A stretch of 64,000 bases of DNA from an uncultured Eubacteriales bacterium (GCA_900548005.1 URIZ01000002.1:127585-191584); one strand, 5' to 3'. Shown: positions 44,965-52,573, counted from the stretch's first letter. The notes: generated from the sequence alone by a model not told the origin. Numbers and translations: made by a program.

Positions 44965-46257
44965 TCACTTTCTCTTGTCTTGTCTTTCTTTTATCACCTT
45001 TTCAAAGCCGTTTTCGGTCGGCTCATAGAACTTGGCGTCCTTGATCTCGTCGGGCAAATATTGTTGTTTCACCCATCCGCCGTAATCGTGCGGATATTTG
45101 TAACCGCTCACTTTTTCTTCGTTGCCCTTGTAGTTGGGATCTCTAAGATACAGCGGAACGGTTTCGTGCTTTATCATTTTCACCGCATTATCCGCACCGC
45201 TGAGCGCTTCGACGACTTTGTTCGATTTCGGCGCTTCGGAAACGTAAATTATGCCTTCGGCAAGCGGAATTCTGCCTTCGGGCAAACCGATACGCTCAAA
45301 AGCCTGCACGCAAGAAGTCGCCACCACGATTGCGTTGGGATCAGCCAAGCCAACGTCTTCGCAAGCGTGAATCATAATCCTGCGCGCGATGAGCATGGGA
45401 TCGCAACCTGCCTCGATGAGTCTTTCCGCCCAATACAAAGCCGCGTTGCTGTCCGAGCCGCGCATGCTCTTTATAAACGCCGAGATCATGTCGTAATACA
45501 TATCTTCGGTCATGCTCAAAGCCTTTTGTTGTATGGATTGCTCAGCCTCTTCCTTGCCCACTCTGATAACTCCGTCTTCTCCGGCGTGCGTTGTCAGTGC
45601 CGCAAGTTCAAGCGCATTGAGAGCCGTGCGCATATCGCCGCCGCTTGCCCATGCGATATGATGCAAAGCATCATCCGACACGACAAGATTCATATTGCCA
45701 AGCCCGCGATCCTTGTCTTTCACTGCTCTTTCTAAACCTTTGAGAATATCCTGTTCGGTGAGCCGAGAGAAATTGAAAATGCGGCATCTCGACACGATTG
45801 CGCGCGTCATGGACACGTAAGGATTTTCGGTTGTAGAGCCGATAAAAATGATGTAGCCTTGCTCGATTGCTTGCAAAACGCTGTCGCTTTGAGCCTTGTT
45901 CCAGCGGTGACACTCGTCAAGAAGCAAATAGGTGCGTTTGCCGTACATACGCAACAAATCGCGCGCTTCGTCAATCACTTTCTTTGCATCGGCAACGCCG
46001 CTCGTGACCGCGTTGAGTTTGACGAAATTTGCGTTGGTGTTTTCTGCAATTATGTTGGCAAGGGTGGTTTTGCCCGTGCCGGGCGGGCCGTAGAATATGC
46101 AACTGCCCAATTTGTCCGCCGATATGGCGCGACGAAGCAGCGAGCCTTCGCCCACTATCCTGCCTTGCCCCAAAAACTCGTCAAGCGTGCGAGGACGCAT
46201 ACGCTCGGCAAGCGGAGCCATTTTTTCTACGTTATTTTGAAGATCGAACAAATCCAT
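44965..46257 (-). CDS. rarA: Replication-associated recombination protein RarA (MgsA)
   Basis: AAA+ ATPase acting at stalled replication forks (430 residues). PLAERMRPRTLDEFLGQ at the start, Walker A GPPGTGKTTLA (about residues 59-69), Walker B LLLDECHRWNKAQ (about 111-123) and a C-terminal tetramerisation domain are present. The conserved N-terminus fixes the ATG at 46257. That ATG lies only 7 nt after the -10 box of a consensus promoter and has no Shine-Dalgarno, so a leaderless mRNA is predicted. An internal ATG at 46221 is the alternative. Confidence 0.93.
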   Translation of the reverse strand: MDLFDLQNNVEKMAPLAERMRPRTLDEFLGQGRIVGEGSLLRRAISADKLGSCIFYGPPGTGKTTLANIIAENTNANFVKLNAVTSGVADAKKVIDEARDLLRMYGKRTYLLLDECHRWNKAQSDSVLQAIEQGYIIFIGSTTENPYVSMTRAIVSRCRIFNFSRLTEQDILKGLERAVKDKDRGLGNMNLVVSDDALHHIAWASGGDMRTALNALELAALTTHAGEDGVIRVGKEEAEQSIQQKALSMTEDMYYDMISAFIKSMRGSDSNAALYWAERLIEAGCDPMLIARRIMIHACEDVGLADPNAIVVATSCVQAFERIGLPEGRIPLAEGIIYVSEAPKSNKVVEALSGADNAVKMIKHETVPLYLRDPNYKGNEEKVSGYKYPHDYGGWVKQQYLPDEIKDAKFYEPTENGFEKVIKERQDKRK

Positions 46258-46263
46258 GCCTTG

Positions 46264-46292
46264 ATTATACCAATCGTGCGCGCGTTTGTAAA
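46264..46292 (-). promoter_or_regulatory. Sigma-A promoter of rarA (leaderless)
   Basis: On the minus strand TTTACA (46287-46292) and TATAAT (46264-46269) are separated by 17 nt. Counting 7 nt from the -10 puts the RNA start on the A of the rarA ATG. The spacer holds an 11-nt alternating CG-rich tract. Confidence 0.7.
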
Positions 46293-46322
46293 GAAATAGC
46301 GGCAATTCTCATACAATATATC

Positions 46323-47000
46323 GTGCAAAACTCGCAAAGAAAAAGAAAAACCGCACATCCGAAACTGTTCCGCGTTGTCATTGCGCTGTCGCTCGTGATA
46401 GCGATTTTCATATTTTGCACCGTATATTTTCGTGCAAACATCGTGCCAACGGTCATGGACAGCTCGGTTGCGCAAATGCGAGCAATCACCACAAACGCCG
46501 TCAACGTGGCGGCAACAAGCGTGCTATCTGACGGACTTACCTATGAACAACTCTTTGAAATCGTCAAGGATAAAGACGGAAAAGTGACCATGATCAAGGC
46601 AAATTCGCCTGAAATCAACAAAATCGCGCGCCAAATCGCCAATCTCGCCCAAGCCAATCTCGACTCGCTCGGCACGCAAGAGATCCAAATCTCCGCCGGC
46701 ACGTTCACGGGGCTTGCGCTCCTTATGGGTTTCGGACCGGACGTAACCATAAAAATATCGCCGATCGGCACTGCCAACTGCGATTTCGTGTCATATTTTC
46801 AGTCGGCAGGCATCAATCAGACATTGCACAAGATCTACATCGACGTGTATGCGGACGTAAGCATAGTCACACCTATCGACCAACCCACCATAAGCGTAAA
46901 AGCCGAAGTGCTTGTGTGCGAAAATCTCATCGTGGGAGCAGTCCCCGACACTTTCTTGAACGTGAAAACCAACTCGGAGATGTTAAACCTGAGCGCATAA
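46323..47000 (+). CDS. yunB: Sporulation protein YunB
   Basis: About 225 residues: a short basic N-terminus, one transmembrane helix (about 16-37), then the extracytoplasmic YunB domain. Family blocks include NAVNVAATSVLSDGLTYEQL, GTFTGLALLMGFGPDV and a C-terminal VLVCENLIVGAVPDTFLNV. In Bacillus yunB is made in the mother cell and is needed for normal spores. The likely start is GTG 46323, since no in-frame ATG is near. CATACAAT at 46310-46317 matches the sigma-E -10 consensus, but would leave almost no leader. It is divergent from rarA. Confidence 0.85.
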   Translation: MQNSQRKRKTAHPKLFRVVIALSLVIAIFIFCTVYFRANIVPTVMDSSVAQMRAITTNAVNVAATSVLSDGLTYEQLFEIVKDKDGKVTMIKANSPEINKIARQIANLAQANLDSLGTQEIQISAGTFTGLALLMGFGPDVTIKISPIGTANCDFVSYFQSAGINQTLHKIYIDVYADVSIVTPIDQPTISVKAEVLVCENLIVGAVPDTFLNVKTNSEMLNLSA

Positions 47001-47179
47001 AGCGGCAAACAGCAATCCGCAAAAGCACAAACAACATCGATATACCGAACGATTGAGCGATTGTATAAGTCAATGTTTTGGAGCGATTATATTCAATAAG
47101 AATTGCTCGGTGTCAATCGCATTGGCAAAGAATGATTGATATTGATTAAAACCGTGCATCTAAATCATTTTATTTGCCG

Positions 47180-47551
47180 TCACATCTTTTTTGAACGAGA
47201 GCGAGATATAAGTCCGAAGACAAAGCCGCACACAATCACGGTGGTCAGTCCTGCCGCAACCGCGCTCATACCGCCAGTTATCGCGCCGAGAAATCCGTCC
47301 TTCTTCACGCCTTCCAGCGCGCCTTTTGCCAAATTCGAACCGAATCCGATTATGGGTATAGTTATGCCCGAACCCGCAAACTCTTTTATCGGCTCAAACG
47401 CGCCGCACACTTCCAACACCACACCCACAAGCATATACGTCACAAGTATGCGCGCGGACGACATTCTCGTCTTGTTGATGAGAATTTGACCTATCATACA
47501 CACAAGTCCGCCCACGGCGAACGTTTTGAGATAATCCAAAAACACTTCCAT
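47180..47551 (-). CDS. spoVAE: Stage V sporulation protein AE
   Basis: A 123-residue membrane protein of the SpoVAE(b)/SpoVAC fold with about four hydrophobic segments. LLNK-like ILINKTRMSSARILVTYMLV, and GSGITIPIIGFGSNLAKGAL are diagnostic. It is part of the inner-membrane channel that moves dipicolinic acid into and out of the spore. It lies 36 nt after spoVAD and is the last gene of the three-gene spoVA set. Confidence 0.92.
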   Translation of the reverse strand: MEVFLDYLKTFAVGGLVCMIGQILINKTRMSSARILVTYMLVGVVLEVCGAFEPIKEFAGSGITIPIIGFGSNLAKGALEGVKKDGFLGAITGGMSAVAAGLTTVIVCGFVFGLISRSRSKKM

Positions 47552-47587
47552 TTTTCACCACATCTCCGCTATTAGCGGAGTTTTGCA

Positions 47588-48778
47588 TCAAAATTGTTCG
47601 CTTTCGAGCGTGAAAGCGTGCGCTATGCCGGGGATAGTTTCTTTTTGCAGCGGCGTATCCTTGTTGAGCAGTGCGCCTGTCGGCACGACAAGCACCCTTT
47701 TTAGCTCTCCGCGTTGCATGCGTTTGAGAATATAACCGTTGAACGTCACGTTGACGCACCCTGCGCCCGATCCGCCCTGAAAAGTCTTTTGTTCGGGCTT
47801 GAAAAAGCTTGCGCCGCAGTCCATGTAATACGGCGGCAGTTGTACTCCTTCCTTTTTCAGCAGATATTTGAGCGTTTCTTTGCCGAATCTGCCCAAATCA
47901 CCCGTGAAAATGCCGTCATAATAGTCGGGATCACGCCCCGTATCCTTGAAATGCGTCAATATCGTGTCGCAGGCGGCGGGAGCCATTGCTCCGCCCATAT
48001 TGCCTTCATCATCGATGCCCAAATCCACGACTCTGCCGATAGTTCCGCCCGTCACACGCACAAAATGCGAGTTTTCACGCATATAGTCGTTGTTCACTCT
48101 TGCAAAATTGTCTTGAATGATGTTGGAGCGTTGTTTGTCTATGATTTTCTTCTGTTTTTCTATGGATTTTTTGTATTTTTCAAGCGTTTTCTCGTCGATA
48201 TTCATATTCTCGTCGATTGCGATTATGTCGTCTTCGTACACTCTGTTGTTATATTTTTTTGGCATATCTCCGCTCAAAATCGTGCATCCTGCGCCCGTAA
48301 TCGTCCATTGCGCCGTGGGCATACGCTGATTGCCAAGTTCAAGCGGAAAGCGATATTGACGCTCTGCCGTTGCAAAATGGCTTGACGTTGAGCAAGCAAC
48401 CGCATTTACGTGACCGCCCGAAATCGCCATTGCCCCGACAAGCATGCTCTCGCTAAAAGTTGAACAAGCATTGTAAAGCCCCAAAAATCCGCAAGGAAAA
48501 TTGCGCGCGGCAAGGCTTGTTGCGGACAGTTCGTTGAGCAAATCGCCGCCGACAAGCATGTCCACGTCTTCTCTTTTGAGCCACGCTTTGCATATTGCGC
48601 CGCTAATTGCGTCACGTTGCATCTTGCTTTCACACTTCTCAAACGACTTTTCGCACCACAAATCGTTTTTCAACACGATGTCGAAACATCCCGAAAAATT
48701 GCCGTCGTCTTCCTTTGGTCCGACGATCGTAAAGCCGCTTTTGATATACACGTTTTTATCGAATTTGACCGTTCTCAT
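47588..48778 (-). CDS. spoVAD: Stage V sporulation protein AD with extra helical insert
   Basis: Dipicolinic-acid-binding, thiolase-fold component of the SpoVA channel. GPKEDDG, GDLLNELSATSLAARNF, YNACSTFSESM and SSHFATAERQYRFP match the family, as do IGRVVDLGIDDEGNMGGAMA and GGSGAGCVNVTFNGYIL. At 396 residues it is about 55-60 longer than usual. The excess is one block (about residues 172-238), rich in Lys/Glu/Asp and predicted coiled coil. ATG 48778 was preferred to TTG 48784; the ribosome binding site is weak. Confidence 0.93.
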   Translation of the reverse strand: MRTVKFDKNVYIKSGFTIVGPKEDDGNFSGCFDIVLKNDLWCEKSFEKCESKMQRDAISGAICKAWLKREDVDMLVGGDLLNELSATSLAARNFPCGFLGLYNACSTFSESMLVGAMAISGGHVNAVACSTSSHFATAERQYRFPLELGNQRMPTAQWTITGAGCTILSGDMPKKYNNRVYEDDIIAIDENMNIDEKTLEKYKKSIEKQKKIIDKQRSNIIQDNFARVNNDYMRENSHFVRVTGGTIGRVVDLGIDDEGNMGGAMAPAACDTILTHFKDTGRDPDYYDGIFTGDLGRFGKETLKYLLKKEGVQLPPYYMDCGASFFKPEQKTFQGGSGAGCVNVTFNGYILKRMQRGELKRVLVVPTGALLNKDTPLQKETIPGIAHAFTLESEQF

Positions 48779-48821
48779 ATTCAAATCTCACAAAAATCGA
48801 ACAAATATAGCCACTTTGAGC

Positions 48822-49265
48822 TTAAAGACCGACAAAATAGCCGACAAGTCCCACAAGAAAACTTGCAACCACTCCGAAAACAATGATAGGACCTGCGATG
48901 ACAAACATCTTTGCGCATACGCCGAAAAACACGCCTTCTCGATTGTATTCCATTGCCGGCGAAACCACCGAGTTTGCAAATCCCGTGATCGGAATTATCG
49001 ATCCGCCACCTGCAAATCTGCCGATTTTGTCGTACAATCCGAGCGCGGTGAGCAAACTGCCGAGAAAAATCATCGTGCAACTCTCGTATATCGCAACCGT
49101 TTTCTCATCGATGTTGACAACGACATGCCGATACATATCCCCGAAGCCTTCGCCTATGCAGCAAATCACACCGCCAACCACAAAAGCCCAAAACAGTGTC
49201 CGAAACATCGGTGACTTTGGCGAATTTTTCTTGACGTATTGTTGATATTCTTTGCGATCTATCAT
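48822..49265 (-). CDS. spoVAC: Stage V sporulation protein AC
   Basis: A 147-residue membrane protein, the mechanosensitive-like component of the SpoVA channel. Four hydrophobic segments are seen. The GRFAGGGSIIPITGFANSVV block and SPAMEYNREGVFFGVCAKMF are conserved. AAGGAAAA precedes the ATG at a long distance. It heads spoVAC-spoVAD-spoVAE. An ATATCA-type element (49340-49357) lies 75 nt upstream. Confidence 0.93.
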   Translation of the reverse strand: MIDRKEYQQYVKKNSPKSPMFRTLFWAFVVGGVICCIGEGFGDMYRHVVVNIDEKTVAIYESCTMIFLGSLLTALGLYDKIGRFAGGGSIIPITGFANSVVSPAMEYNREGVFFGVCAKMFVIAGPIIVFGVVASFLVGLVGYFVGL

Positions 49266-49339
49266 AATTTTTCAATTTTCCTTATTCATTGCTTTTTGTT
49301 GTTTTGACGGCTTTTCAATAAAAAATATGCGGTTTTTCG

Positions 49340-49357
49340 TTTTATATCAAGTGCTAT
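49340..49357 (-). promoter_or_regulatory. Palindromic extended -10 element upstream of spoVAC
   Basis: On the minus strand ATAGCA-CT-TGATAT followed by AAAA, a degenerate copy of the recurrent palindrome. It may act as a vegetative-type extended -10. No convincing sigma-G or sigma-F promoter was recognised by eye in the same interval. Confidence 0.35.
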
Positions 49358-49377
49358 AAAAGGTTTTTAGGCATATT

Positions 49378-49545
49378 TCACTCACTTTTTTCCACAACCG
49401 ATTCATTTTGGTTTTTCTCAACGACACGGCTAACTATGACATTTTCAGCAACGTCTGCGATTTTGCCACGCACTCCTTCTTGGTTGTCGTTCCTTTTGAA
49501 ATACACTTCTTTTTCGTTTTGATTTTTCACAAAAAGCCCGTCCAT
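49378..49545 (-). CDS. Small hypothetical protein between sigF and spoVAC
   Basis: A 55-codon frame, shorter than usual annotation cut-offs. It has a good ribosome binding site (TAGGAACGT before ATG 49545) and a clean TGA at 49378. The peptide begins MDGLFVKNQNEKEVYF, has a central GKIADVAENVIVSRVV, and ends in a Glu/Asn/Lys-rich tail. It is hydrophilic, with no signal or membrane segment. It lies after the sigF terminator and before spoVAC, in the same orientation. Nothing identifies a family. Coding is supported by the start signal and position; the alternative is chance. Confidence 0.5.
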   Translation of the reverse strand: MDGLFVKNQNEKEVYFKRNDNQEGVRGKIADVAENVIVSRVVEKNQNESVVEKSE

Positions 49546-49601
49546 ACGTTCCTATCATTGACAAACCTTCAAAAACTTAAACAAAAAGCCGCGCAATGCA
49601 T

Positions 49602-49630
49602 AAAAAACGGACGGTCTATTGACTGTCCGC
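49602..49630 (-). terminator. Terminator after sigF
   Basis: A 9-bp stem with one mismatch and a 4-nt loop, followed on the minus strand by T6. It separates the spoIIA operon from the small gene and spoVAC. Confidence 0.85.
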
Positions 49631-49656
49631 GGCACGTTGCATTGTTTTTCTCAAAA

Positions 49657-50373
49657 TCATTCTTCGACGAGCTTTTCTTTGAGCTTTTGAAGGACTTTGC
49701 ACTCTATACGGCTCACTTGCACTTGTGACACTCCGAGCTCGGCGGCGATTTCGCTTTGAGTTTTATCCCTGAAATAGCGCAAAATAATGACTTTCTTTTC
49801 TCTTTCGGGCAAATCGTCTATGCAGTCTTTTAGCATGATTTTGTCAAGATCTTCATCGGGTGAGCGGTCTCCAACGATTTTGTCTTCAAGCGTGACGTCG
49901 TCATCGCCCACCGTGGATGAGAGCGACAACAGATAATGCCCCGTGTCCATTGCAAAGACAATTTGTTCTCTATCCACGCCGAAATTGAGCGCAATTTCGT
50001 CAACGGACGGCTCTTTTTCGCCGTTTTTGAGCTTTTCGTCCACAAAAACATTGATTTTGGTTGCCAAAGTCTTTGCCCAACGCGAGATTTTCACCATGCC
50101 GTCATCACGCAAAAAGCGTTTGATCTCGCCGCTTATCATCGGCACGGCGTAGGTGGAAAAGCGCACGTTGTATGCGGAATCGAAGTTTTGTATGGCTTTG
50201 AGAAATCCGATTGCGCCAAGCTGCATCAAATCATCGTATTCGCCCCTGCCCTTAAAACGTTTCACCACCGATTTGACAAGCGGAATATTTTCTTTGACAA
50301 GTTGCTCTTTTGCGCCGTCGTCGCCGTCTTGCGCCCTTTTGATGAGCGCGAGCGTCGTTTCGTGGTCTAACAT
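49657..50373 (-). CDS. sigF: RNA polymerase sigma-F factor
   Basis: First forespore-specific sigma factor (238 residues). Region 2 has YDDLMQLGAIGFLKAIQNFD and FSTYAVPMISGEIKRFLRDD. Region 4 ends in IAAELGVSQVQVSRIECKVL. Gene order spoIIAA-spoIIAB-sigF is canonical. Its start overlaps the spoIIAB stop by 7 nt. In other sporulators activity is blocked by SpoIIAB and released by SpoIIAA. Confidence 0.96.
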   Translation of the reverse strand: MLDHETTLALIKRAQDGDDGAKEQLVKENIPLVKSVVKRFKGRGEYDDLMQLGAIGFLKAIQNFDSAYNVRFSTYAVPMISGEIKRFLRDDGMVKISRWAKTLATKINVFVDEKLKNGEKEPSVDEIALNFGVDREQIVFAMDTGHYLLSLSSTVGDDDVTLEDKIVGDRSPDEDLDKIMLKDCIDDLPEREKKVIILRYFRDKTQSEIAAELGVSQVQVSRIECKVLQKLKEKLVEE

Positions 50374-50798
50374 TTGCTCATCACCTTTTTCATGCGCACG
50401 CTAGTGCCTTTGCCAAGCGTGGATTCAACGCTCATTTCGTCCATAAACGTTTCTATTATGGTAAACCCCATGCCGCTGCGCTCGTCATCCGCCGACGTGG
50501 TGAAAAACGGCTCTATCGCCTGTTTTACGTCCGCTATGCCTTGCCCGAAGTCTTTCACGACAATCTCTATGGAGCGTTCTATTTCGTCCACCACGCACTC
50601 TATCTCGACAATTGCTCTCTCATCGCCGTCTTTGTAGGCATGCACAACGCAGTTGGTCACCGCCTCGCTGACGGCGGTTTTTATGTCGTTGATCTCTTCA
50701 AGCGTGGGTGATATCTCCACCGCAAAGGACGCAACCACGTTTCTTGCAAACGCTTCGTTGTGGCTTTTTGCCGCCAATCTCATATCAAATCTGTTCAT
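50367..50798 (-). CDS. spoIIAB: Anti-sigma-F factor SpoIIAB
   Basis: GHKL-type serine kinase and anti-sigma factor (143 residues). SEAVTNCVVHAY (N-box), VKDFGQGIADV (G1) and ERSGMGFTIIETFMDEM (G2) are intact. It phosphorylates SpoIIAA and sequesters sigma-F. AAGGAG places the start at ATG 50798 rather than the GTG two codons upstream. It is coupled to sigF. Confidence 0.95.
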   Translation of the reverse strand: MNRFDMRLAAKSHNEAFARNVVASFAVEISPTLEEINDIKTAVSEAVTNCVVHAYKDGDERAIVEIECVVDEIERSIEIVVKDFGQGIADVKQAIEPFFTTSADDERSGMGFTIIETFMDEMSVESTLGKGTSVRMKKVMSKC

Positions 50799-50807
50799 AC
50801 TCACTCC

Positions 50808-51119
50808 TTATTCCACCACGGGTATTATGCGGTACACACCGCTTGTCTGAAAGACTTTGTCCACTTGCTTTGGCACGTTTTTGAGCAACAGCTCCGCACC
50901 TATCGCTTTGAGCTTTTTGTATCTTCCAAACACAAATCCGAGCCCCGTGCTGTCCACAAACGTAACGCCCTGCATATCGAGAGTGAGCGTGCGTATGCGC
51001 GCGCTCGATTCTATGATTGCGTCAACGTCAGCTCGCAAGCCCTTTGCGCTGCATTCGTCGATATCACCCGTGATTTTCAACACGATATTTTCGTCTCGCC
51101 GACGGTCTATAGTTTTCAT
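50808..51119 (-). CDS. spoIIAA: Anti-anti-sigma factor SpoIIAA
   Basis: STAS-domain protein (103 residues). LTLDMQGVTFVDSTGLGFVF contains the phosphorylatable Ser in DSTGLG. The start at 51119 (MKTIDRRRDENIVLKITGDI) follows the family N-terminus; the longer frame to 51179 is non-conserved. The Shine-Dalgarno is poor. It is the first gene of the spoIIA operon, divergent from the tRNA cluster. No sigma-H promoter could be assigned by eye. Confidence 0.94.
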   Translation of the reverse strand: MKTIDRRRDENIVLKITGDIDECSAKGLRADVDAIIESSARIRTLTLDMQGVTFVDSTGLGFVFGRYKKLKAIGAELLLKNVPKQVDKVFQTSGVYRIIPVVE

Positions 51120-51228
51120 ACCAATAGGATAAATGCATTTTGGCGGCGTAAAACTGCGGTTTTTGGCGCAAAAAAGCAATTGCGGAAAAATTTTGTCAAA
51201 AAATTCTCAAATTATCTTCAAAAAATCG

Positions 51229-51257
51229 TTGACATCGGCTCGGATTTATTGTATAGT
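51229..51257 (+). promoter_or_regulatory. Promoter of the tRNA cluster
   Basis: TTGACA (51229-51234), a 17-nt spacer and TATAGT (51252-51257), about 35 nt before the first tRNA. Confidence 0.85.
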
Positions 51258-51291
51258 GTGAAAGTCGCAAATGAACGACGCGAAAATCTTT

Positions 51292-51369
51292 CGGGGTGTA
51301 GCGCAGTTTGGCTAGCGCGTCTGATTTGGGTTCAGAAGGTCGGGAGTTCGAATCTCTTCACCCCGACCA
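51292..51369 (+). tRNA. tRNA-Pro (TGG)
   Basis: Cloverleaf with a 7-bp acceptor CGGGGTG/CACCCCG, anticodon loop TTTGGGT giving TGG, GTTCGAATC T-loop region and encoded CCA. Confidence 0.95.
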
Positions 51370-51398
51370 ACCAAAGAAAACTTCACCGATATTGATTC

Positions 51399-51475
51399 GG
51401 GCCTTTAGCTCAGTTGGTTAGAGCAGTCGGCTCATAACCGATCGGTCCGCGGTTCGAGTCCGTGAAGGCCCACCA
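51399..51475 (+). tRNA. tRNA-Met (CAT), elongator type
   Basis: Acceptor GGGCCTT/AAGGCCC, anticodon loop CTCATAA, encoded CCA. The paired first base and absence of three G-C pairs in the anticodon stem argue against the initiator. A lysidine-modified Ile tRNA (also CAT) cannot be wholly excluded. Confidence 0.88.
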
Positions 51476-51485
51476 AAAATATTTT

Positions 51486-51562
51486 GGCCCGGTAGTACAG
51501 TTGGTTAGTACGCCAGCCTGTCACGCTGGAGGTCAGGGGTTCGAGCCCCCTCCGGGTCGCCA
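51486..51562 (+). tRNA. tRNA-Asp (GTC)
   Basis: Anticodon stem CCAGC/GCTGG with loop CTGTCAC, GGGGTTCGAGCCCC T-arm, encoded CCA. Confidence 0.96.
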
Positions 51563-51654
51563 ATCGAATATGTGGCAGTGACAACCGTCACTGCCATATA
51601 TTTAAGAAAGCGGACTTTATGTCCGCACCAACCAAAACACAATCCGCTATATAT
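51563..51654. other. Spacer with two hairpins inside the tRNA cluster
   Basis: A 10-bp perfect stem at 51573-51596 and a 6-bp stem at 51610-51626, neither followed by a T-run. They may mark processing sites or partial attenuation. The sequence after the second ends in ACCAACCA, resembling tRNA 3' ends. Confidence 0.4.
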
Positions 51655-51730
51655 GCCTCGGTAGCTCAGGTGGTAGAGCAAGGGACTGAAAATCCCTGTG
51701 TCGGTGGTTCGAGTCCGCCCCGAGGCACCA
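51655..51730 (+). tRNA. tRNA-Phe (GAA)
   Basis: Acceptor GCCTCGG/CCGAGGC, anticodon loop TGAAAAT, encoded CCA. The matching synthetase subunits are encoded at the start of the window. Confidence 0.96.
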
Positions 51731-51742
51731 ACAACTGAATAC

Positions 51743-51818
51743 GCTGGTGTAGCTCAACAGGCAGAGCAACTGATTTGTAATCAGTAGGTTGTTGGTTCGA
51801 TTCCGATCACCAGCTCCA
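51743..51818 (+). tRNA. tRNA-Thr (TGT)
   Basis: Acceptor GCTGGTG/CACCAGC, anticodon stem ACTGA/TCAGT with loop TTTGTAA, encoded CCA. Confidence 0.96.
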
Positions 51819-51820
51819 AT

Positions 51821-51905
<85 letters not shown>

Positions 51906-51907
51906 CG

Positions 51908-51941
51908 AAAATCCGTGCTGTTTGGCACGGATTTTCTTTTT
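51908..51941 (+). terminator. Terminator of the tRNA cluster
   Basis: An 11-bp stem (51908-51918 with 51925-51935) with a 6-nt loop and T-run. In the minus direction it also follows the ORF remnant ending at 51961. Confidence 0.9.
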
Positions 51942-51960
51942 CAAGACAATCCTTTGCCTT

Positions 51961-52350
51961 TCAGCAGTATTTTCGTGGCTCTACCGCGCAGAAAATCTTT
52001 GCTATCAGTTCATACACGGACAAAAACTCCTGCCACAATTCCGCAGATTGTCTGCTTGCTACCCAAGCGGAGATGTGCTTTTTTCGTGTTCCAAGGGTGT
52101 GGATTATGGCTGTTTTTTGAGAAAACAGCCGCACGCTTTGCGTGCCGAACCACCTTTCGGTGCTGACCGCAAGCAAAGAAAGATGCAAGCGCTTGCATTT
52201 GCAGATTTCGTGCGCAGCGGACATAGACGGCGGTTGCACGCACCGCGTGCTATTTGCATAGCAAACGATTGTGCAAACAATCAAAACGCCGTCGTAGACG
52301 ATTGTCTTCTCTGCTCTGACAATTCCGCAGATTGTCTGCTTGCTATCCAA
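51961..52350 (-). other. Hairpin-dense repeat region with a weak ORF
   Basis: A 129-codon minus-strand frame spans this interval but has no ribosome binding site. It is built from repeats: a 54-bp direct repeat with one mismatch at 52035-52088 and 52319-52372, with many short perfect hairpins between. Its last codons read LSVYELIAKIFCAVEPRKYC. A closely similar peptide (LSVLELIAQILGAVSRAKI) can be read on the minus strand at about 57787-57846, also just before a terminator. This points to a degenerate repeated gene or element. Whether any protein is made is doubtful. Confidence 0.4.
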
Positions 52351-52441
52351 GCGGAGATGTGCTTTTTTCGTGGTTAAAGAGAGTGAATTTTGGTTTACGG
52401 TTTGTTAATGACAATAGAAACACTCAAAATATGGCAAACGA

Positions 52442-52470
52442 TTGACTTGTGGACAGACAAGGCGCATAAT
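52442..52470 (+). promoter_or_regulatory. Promoter of the EamA transporter gene
   Basis: TTGACT (52442-52447), a 17-nt spacer and CATAAT (52465-52470). The start codon follows about 100 nt later. Confidence 0.65.
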
Positions 52471-52573
52471 GAGCGCGATTCACGGTGGAGCGGCACAAAA
52501 AAATGATGATGTTCGGCATCGGATATGGCAAGCCGCAAAATCGAGAGAAAACAATGTCGAAAGGACGAGAAAT

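Noticed and set aside
46029..46322. N-terminal extension of yunB to 46029
   Set aside because: It would run antisense through rarA and its promoter and has no homology to YunB; translation is more likely from GTG 46323.
49408..49728. A 106-codon + strand frame across the sigF end
   Set aside because: It runs opposite the sigF terminator and the more convincing minus-strand 55-codon gene, has no ribosome binding site and is Phe-rich antisense in character.
51399..51475. Initiator tRNA-fMet
   Set aside because: The acceptor starts with a normal G-C pair and the anticodon stem lacks the three consecutive G-C pairs of initiators.
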